From: Aptenodytes patagonicus
Lineage: Eukaryota > Chordata > Aves > Sphenisciformes > Spheniscidae
Assembly (NCBI RefSeq): GCF_965638725.1
Contig: NC_134953.1
Span: 8,889,001-8,953,000 of the forward strand
Direction of reading: 5' to 3'
DNA: 64,000 nt
A program made the translations under genes and the position numbers. The notes beneath the pieces are model-generated. The model made no database searches and was not told where the DNA came from. It was given only the letters and a program-made list of their open reading frames with translations. Of this stretch, positions 58,428 to 64,000 are shown piece by piece (position 1 is the first letter of the stretch; each line of letters begins with the position of its first letter).

Positions 58428-59854
58428 ACTGACTGGAAAAGGGGAAACATAACCCCCATTTCTAAAAAGGGAAAAACGGAAGGCTCGGGGAACTACAGGC
58501 CAGTCAGTCTCACCTCTGTGCCTGGAAAGATCATGGCACAGATCCTCCTGGAAGCTATGCTGAGGCACATGGAGGACAGGGAGGTGATTCGAGACAGCCA
58601 GCATGGCTTCACCAAGAGCAAGTCCTGCCTGACCAACCTAGTGGCCTTCTATGATGGAGTGACTACATCAGTGGACACGGGAAGGGCTACAGATGTCGTC
58701 TATCTGGACCTCTGTAAGGCCTCTGACACGGTCCCCCACAACATCCTTCTCTCTAAACTGGAGAGGTATGGATTTGATGGGTGGACTGTCCGGTGGGTGA
58801 GGAATTGGTTGGATGGTCGCATCCAGAGGGTAGTGGTCAATGGCTCAATATCCAGACGGAGGTTGGTGACGAGTGGTGTCCCGCAGGGGTCCGTATTGGG
58901 ACCGGTACTGTTTACCATCTCCATCAAGGACATAGACAGTGGGACCGAGTGCATCCTCAGCAAGTTTGCAGATGACACCAAGCTGAGTGGTGCGGTCGAC
59001 ACACCTGAGGGACGGGATGCCATCCAGAGGGACCTGGACAAGCTCAAGAAGTGGGCCCGTGTAAACCTCATGAGGTTTAACAAGGCCAAGCGCAGGGTCC
59101 TGCACCTGGGTCAGGGCAGCCCCCGGTATCAATACAGGCTGGGGGATGAAGGGATTGAGAGCAGCCCTGCCGAGAAGGACTTGGGGGTACTGGTGGGTGA
59201 AAAGCTGGACATGAGCCAGCAATGTGCGCTCGCAGCCCCAAAGGCCAATCGTATCCTGGGCTGCATCCAAAGCAGTGTGGCCAGCAGGTCGAGGGAGGTG
59301 ATTCTGCCCCTCTCCTCTGCTCTGGTGAGACCCCACCTGGAGGACTGCGTCCAGCTCTGGAGCCCTCAGCATAAGAAAGACACGGACCTGTTGGAGCGGG
59401 TCCAGAAGAGGGCCAGGAAAATGATCAGGGGGATGGAACGCCTCTCCTCTGAAGAAAGGCTGAGAGAGTTGGGGTTGTTCAGCCTAGAGAAGAGAAGGCT
59501 TTGGGGAGACCTTCTTGCAGCCTATCAGTACTTAAAGGGGGCTTCTAAAAAAGATGGGGACAAACTTTTTAGCAGGGCCTGTTGCGACAGGACAAGGGGG
59601 AATGGCTTTAAACTAAAGGGGGTTAGATTTAGACTGGCTATGAGGAAGAAATTTTTTACGCTGAGGGTGGTGAAGCACTGGCCCAGGTTGCCCAGAGAGG
59701 TGGTGGATGCCCCATCCCTGGAAACATTCCAGGTCAGGTTGGACGGGGCTCTGAGCAACCTGATCTAGTTGAAGATGTCCCTGCTCATTGCAGGGGGGTT
59801 GGACGAGATGACCTTTAGAGGTCCCTTCCAACCGAAACTATTTTAGGATTCTGT
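58428..59854 (+). mobile_element. CR1 LINE fragment, copy 2, with reverse transcriptase frame
   Basis: Longer 5'-truncated CR1 on the plus strand, beginning near GACTGGAAAAGGGG. It encodes an uninterrupted ORF2 C-terminal portion to a stop at 59766-59768: [37 protein letters not shown], motif [12 protein letters not shown], motif [15 protein letters not shown], motif C FADDTKL (catalytic Asp pair), then the C-terminal domain shared with copy 1. It lacks the endonuclease and the first part of the reverse transcriptase, so it cannot act by itself; the usual KAFDTV reads KASDTV. The frame as tracked starts at 58359 in unique DNA. The possible 8 bp target duplication AGAAAAGA flanks it with the extra 3' sequence (58420-58427 and 60042-60049). 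Confidence 0.94.
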
Positions 59855-60039
59855 TAGGACACAGGGCTCACAGCGGGGGCTAAACGCATCTTCTCCAAAG
59901 CTACTCACAGCTTCCTTACCCCTAAGCAATCTTCTCTGGAGCAGAAGTTTAGTCACAGTTTCCCCCTAATTTCTGTCTTCCAAAGAAATATTCAAAGTGG
60001 GGTCATTTCATAAGATGTGAACTGATAGACATCTATCTA
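59855..60039 (+). repeat. Non-CR1 flank shared with copy 1
   Basis: Repeat of 55901-56085 at a constant offset of 3,954 bp. Identity ends at about 60034-60039, where TCTATCTATG replaces TCTGTCTAAG. Confidence 0.9.
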
Positions 60040-63000
60040 TGAGAAAAGAGCAGTGCTACAGGAACTGGTATGGGTGACCTTGGAGCATTTTATCTGCTTC
60101 GTAGGAATACAGCATCTAAACAAGAAAATGCAGTTAACAAAATTGAAAGTCATTCTCTCATTTACATAGTCAGGACTGTTAATAATAGGGCTTTATATAT
60201 TTCTCTTGTCTGTACCTGGATTATAAGACAGAGTAAAGAAAATATATACACCTATTATGAGCTGCTCATGTGATCCAAATCTCTGAACCCCTTGCAGTCG
60301 TATAGTACTTCTCTCAAACAGAGGTCAGATGCAGTGGATCCAACCCTGAAGACCTAGTAGGATCAGACCCACAGTCAGGCAGTTCTTGGTTTACTGTGAT
60401 TCTGTGATTTAGTTTTCAGTTGCCGATAAAAATCTTGCTGATTCTTTTAATTTATAGTTGAAGTAACTTGAATGTTTCAGACTAATCGCCAGCCTGACTT
60501 AGCAAATTTAGAAAAGATAACATTCCATTCCAACTAGATGAGGACACCGACCCTCTTAAAGAAATACGGGGTTTTTATCTCATGGTGGTGCGCTGAAAGA
60601 GATTGTGAGGTTCGCCTTGTTTTGCAGAAGTTGCCGAGGTGGAGGTATTATTAGTTCCAGTGTTCATTTTCACAGGTGATGATAAAATATTAAAACTAAA
60701 GAGAAACACCATCCACCACATATTGGTTCTGGTGGTCCGTCAGTAAACCCCAAAAGGATAGAATTCATGGAGAGTTAAGTAACCCTGTAAATATTAGTAA
60801 AAAGAACTGCCACAGAAGTGCTGTTCTATCGGGAAAAATTTCCCTTGCTGTGGTACCCTGACACTCTACACCGGTTTTCTCAGTCAGGGACACTCGCTAG
60901 CCTAATAGGAATCTCCACACGCTTAAAATTACAACCATGCTTAGAAATCTGCCCCAATCCTGAAATCCCGGCTCTGCGAGCAGACACTTCTGCAAGCCAC
61001 CACTGAAGGTAATGGGGCTCAGTGCAGGGGGAGCAGTCCCTTCTGCTCAAGGCACTTTAGAGTCAGGGCTCAGATACGCCTGAGGCTTTATGTTGCCTTA
61101 AATCTGGTGGTTGTGTGGAGCACGTTCTGGTTTGTATCACATATCAATAATATCAGAATTATGTCTGTTTTGCCAACGTGGCTTCCCATAAAATAGAAAA
61201 ATCATTTGCAAGTCCTCGCTACTCATGGTGCATTAAGAACGGGAGGTCTAAATTTGCATATGAGCAGTTATGTGTCTCTGAACCTCTGTCATCTCACATA
61301 AAAGAGCAGGGTTAAGCCTCACATTCAGTATTTAGTTAGTGATTAAGAATACAAAAGCTAAGAAAACACCTAGATCCTTTTGACATGATTTGTAATCTCC
61401 ATAATGATAATAGTTTGTTGTTGGTTTTTTTTTTTAGAGAAAATAGCTTGTCACTGAATTAAGTAGCCCCAGCTATGGATATAGAATGTAAAGCATATAG
61501 CTTTATTTACAACTGCTTTGTGTATTGGAATGCAGCTTCAAAATCAAACAGTGTTGGGTTACAGTAAATTTTGGATTATGGCAGAAAGGATTTCAAGGCA
61601 GTCATAAAATGTATTACAAGTTTAAGGGCAATTTTCCAGTATAAAGTTTTGGAATATTCTAGCTTCACCTTTAAAAACACGGGCACTTTTACAGTAAAAT
61701 ATTTTGTATTCTCCCTTTGATATTAGCCAACTTCATTTTTTTAATCAGTTTACTTCTAGCTCTTGAGATAATAACAGGTATGACTGAATGAACCAATAGA
61801 TTTTTAAATGTAAACCAATAGATTTCAAATGTTACATTATCACTATTCATAAAGTTAAAAATATACAGCTTGCTCTTTAATCTTATTCTCTCAAATTGTA
61901 GCTTGTATGAGTCCCAGGAATTTCCAGAGTAGCTGATTTTAAGTCGAACGTGATTCATAAAAATTCTTGCACTTTAATGACTCTTGATTACTTGTCAGTT
62001 GTTTGTGGTTGGAATCTGAAGCAAATGGTGATCTCATTTCCTTTAGGTATAATTCAGCTACTTGGGTTTCTATGTTTATTTAGTTTTTTTTCCCTTTTCC
62101 TTGGTGCCTACTGTTTTTCTCTCATCTGTGTTATCTGTGTGGGTAGAAGTAGCAGAGTGTATCAGCTGAGGGCCACTGGACTCTCTCCACATGCTTGTTG
62201 ACACTACTTGTTGCTTTGCAAGTGGTAGGAGTAGCCAGCCTTTATCTCTGAACTGAGCCAGTGTAATCAAAAACTTGTAAACTTGCTTCAGTCACAAGCA
62301 ACCAACGGCTGTTGGCTCAGCTATTTTATTACACTAGGAGAGAATGTGGTTGAAGCTTTAAAACAATATAATGCCTCTCAAGCACTGTTTTGCTGGATAC
62401 TCCAGCTGCATTCTCCAAAGCGACTGACTGTGCCAGAAGTTGACTCTAGGTACAGGCTGAGCACCTTGAGCACCTCTGAAATCCCCTGTCATTGAGCCCA
62501 TTTCTTTCATGCGTAGAAAGCAGCTACTTGACGAATGTTCTTTTTTTGTATACAATCTTTTGTTGTTTCAGTGAGCTGTCCAAATATGGGTATTTTTTGA
62601 ACAGCAGTGATCGCATCTGAGGATTTCTTCATCAGCTTGATATGCACCTGCTTTTAAACTATGTTTTGTATCTCATTTAGCGTTTATGAAAATCCATTGA
62701 TTATGAAAATCACCAATCTCTTTGATGTTTGTTGAAATTGCTCAGTTGAGACAGCTAATGTCTAAAACAAAGATTAGTCGGAGCTACAGATGTTGCATCC
62801 ACATCCTAAACAGCTTAAAATTATGTTTGCATTTAGGTCTAGGCCTATCTTTAGTTTCTAGTTGCTGGCAGCACTGGGGGAAACCCAGAAAAGATGACTT
62901 CTGAGTCTGAAGTTAGAAGGCAGAAAGCAAATACAGAGTTTTTTAGGGATTAAGCTGTGCTTCTTTTGGTGATCTTAAGTTCTGAAGTAGGATATTTTTC

Positions 63001-64000
63001 AAGGGAATCTTAGGTCTGCCTGCCATTTACTGATCTGGAATAGCACATTGAAATCTAACATTGGAAATTTACAGAAACAGCTGGCTTGGACTATTATTTC
63101 TGCAGTGCGTCAGTCAATCAGATTCACATTCCACAGGAAAACCAACAAACTGAGAGCGCGCCAGTTGGCAGACTTCTGGTGAAAAAAGATTTGCTAAAAA
63201 CTGGGAAGAAAGCAAATTTTGGGGGATAAGTTCTGCATGCTGTATCCCAGTGATGGTGTATCCAGGGAAGCAGCATACCCTAACCCCCTGTGCAATGAGA
63301 AAATTGGCACTGCTCATCTCCGCGAGAGGCTGCCTGGGAAGATCATTTAGGATTCCGCTCCTTCCTCCTCTGTCTTTGGCTTTCCTACTCATGAAGGAAG
63401 ATAAATGCCTAAACTAACATGGACAGTTCCTACCTACAGGGAAGGAAGTGGTGATTTTTCAGGCTGCCCTGCCAAGCGGCACTAATACCACAACACGTGT
63501 CTTAGCGGAGAGGCAACTAATTGTTCGGGCTCTCAGTAGGGTGTGACACTGCCTGCTCTTACCAGTTTGGCCTCCAGGGAGAAAACACCATATTGTGCAG
63601 GTCTCGCACCTCTCAGGCAGAATCCAGGGGTGCAGGATCAGTGGCAGGGAGCCCTGTCTGCCCGGAGGGTAGCAGGTGGGTTGAGTGTATCCCTTGCTGC
63701 TCACCGGAGATGCAGATGGCTTGCAGCCGTGGCACAGAATTGTGCTACAATCCTTAAATGCAGGATTGTTTTGACTGTAAATATCCAGGTACCATAATGG
63801 TGGGCAGCAGTATAATTTTCTAAAGCATTAATTATCTAAATAAATACAAGCTACAGAAAAATAACTCCGTAATAATAACATTAATGACATTAGTCATGGA
63901 CTGTTCTATGAAGCACTGAAAAAGCTCTGAAGAAAAAAGACACCCCTGTGCATTTACAGCTGAAGGAAAAGGATACCAAATGCAGAAAGATGTGAGTGCA
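60040..64000. other. Intergenic DNA at the right end
   Basis: No exon, RNA gene or mobile element recognised. A 21 bp two-copy tandem duplication lies at 61791-61832. The GC content rises modestly after 63.1 kb, but open frames there overlap on both strands and show no known domain. By synteny CAMK2G could lie beyond the right edge, upstream of PLAU. Confidence 0.5.
61791..61832. repeat. Two-copy tandem duplication, 21 bp unit
   Basis: AACCAATAGATTTTTAAATGT is followed by AAACCAATAGATTTCAAATGT; the copies share most bases. Confidence 0.75.

Noticed and set aside
58359..59768. Independent reverse transcriptase host gene of 469 codons
   Set aside because: It is a 5'-truncated CR1; the first 24 or so codons come from unrelated flanking DNA and nothing suggests domestication.

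Overview
The window is vertebrate nuclear DNA, almost certainly from a bird. Three things point there: a complete, intron-split urokinase plasminogen activator gene (PLAU) with an uninterrupted reading frame across ten coding exons; CR1 LINE 3' fragments, one ending in the octamer repeat typical of avian CR1; and three solo LTRs of endogenous retrovirus families that I recognise as common in bird genomes. There are no operons, CRISPR arrays or prokaryotic features.

Layout. 1-45 kb is AT-rich and almost gene-free. It holds a 1,047 bp ERVL-type solo LTR (7754-8800) with a perfect 5 bp target duplication, two related solo LTRs (17602-18147 and 24624-25181), two decayed MIR-like SINEs, a short CR1 tail (35165-35417), and an isolated CpG island at 34.68-34.96 kb with no coding exon I could find. 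A 50 bp perfect inverted repeat has arms at 33111-33160 and 34462-34511. A possible orphan terminal exon lies on the minus strand at 41247-41369.

44.9-54.5 kb is PLAU on the minus strand: CpG-island promoter and noncoding exon 1 near 54.39-54.46 kb, coding exons 2-11 from 52786 down to 45939, and a roughly 1 kb 3' UTR with AU-rich elements ending at an ATTAAA signal near 44926. The deduced protein is 433 residues: signal peptide, basic His-rich N-terminus, EGF domain, one kringle, a very short linker, and a trypsin-like protease with its full catalytic triad.

54.6-64 kb is intergenic. It is dominated by two CR1 fragments on the plus strand (55103-55900 and 58428-59854). They share not only the element but also about 185 bp of the same non-CR1 3' flank, at a constant offset of 3,954 bp. 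In other vertebrates PLAU lies between CAMK2G and VCL; neither could be identified here, so the flanks are probably intergenic.

I found no convincing new multi-gene system. The observations most worth checking are the CR1 pair with shared flank, the 50 bp inverted repeat, the shortened PLAU linker, and the homopolymer and inverted repeat in the PLAU promoter.
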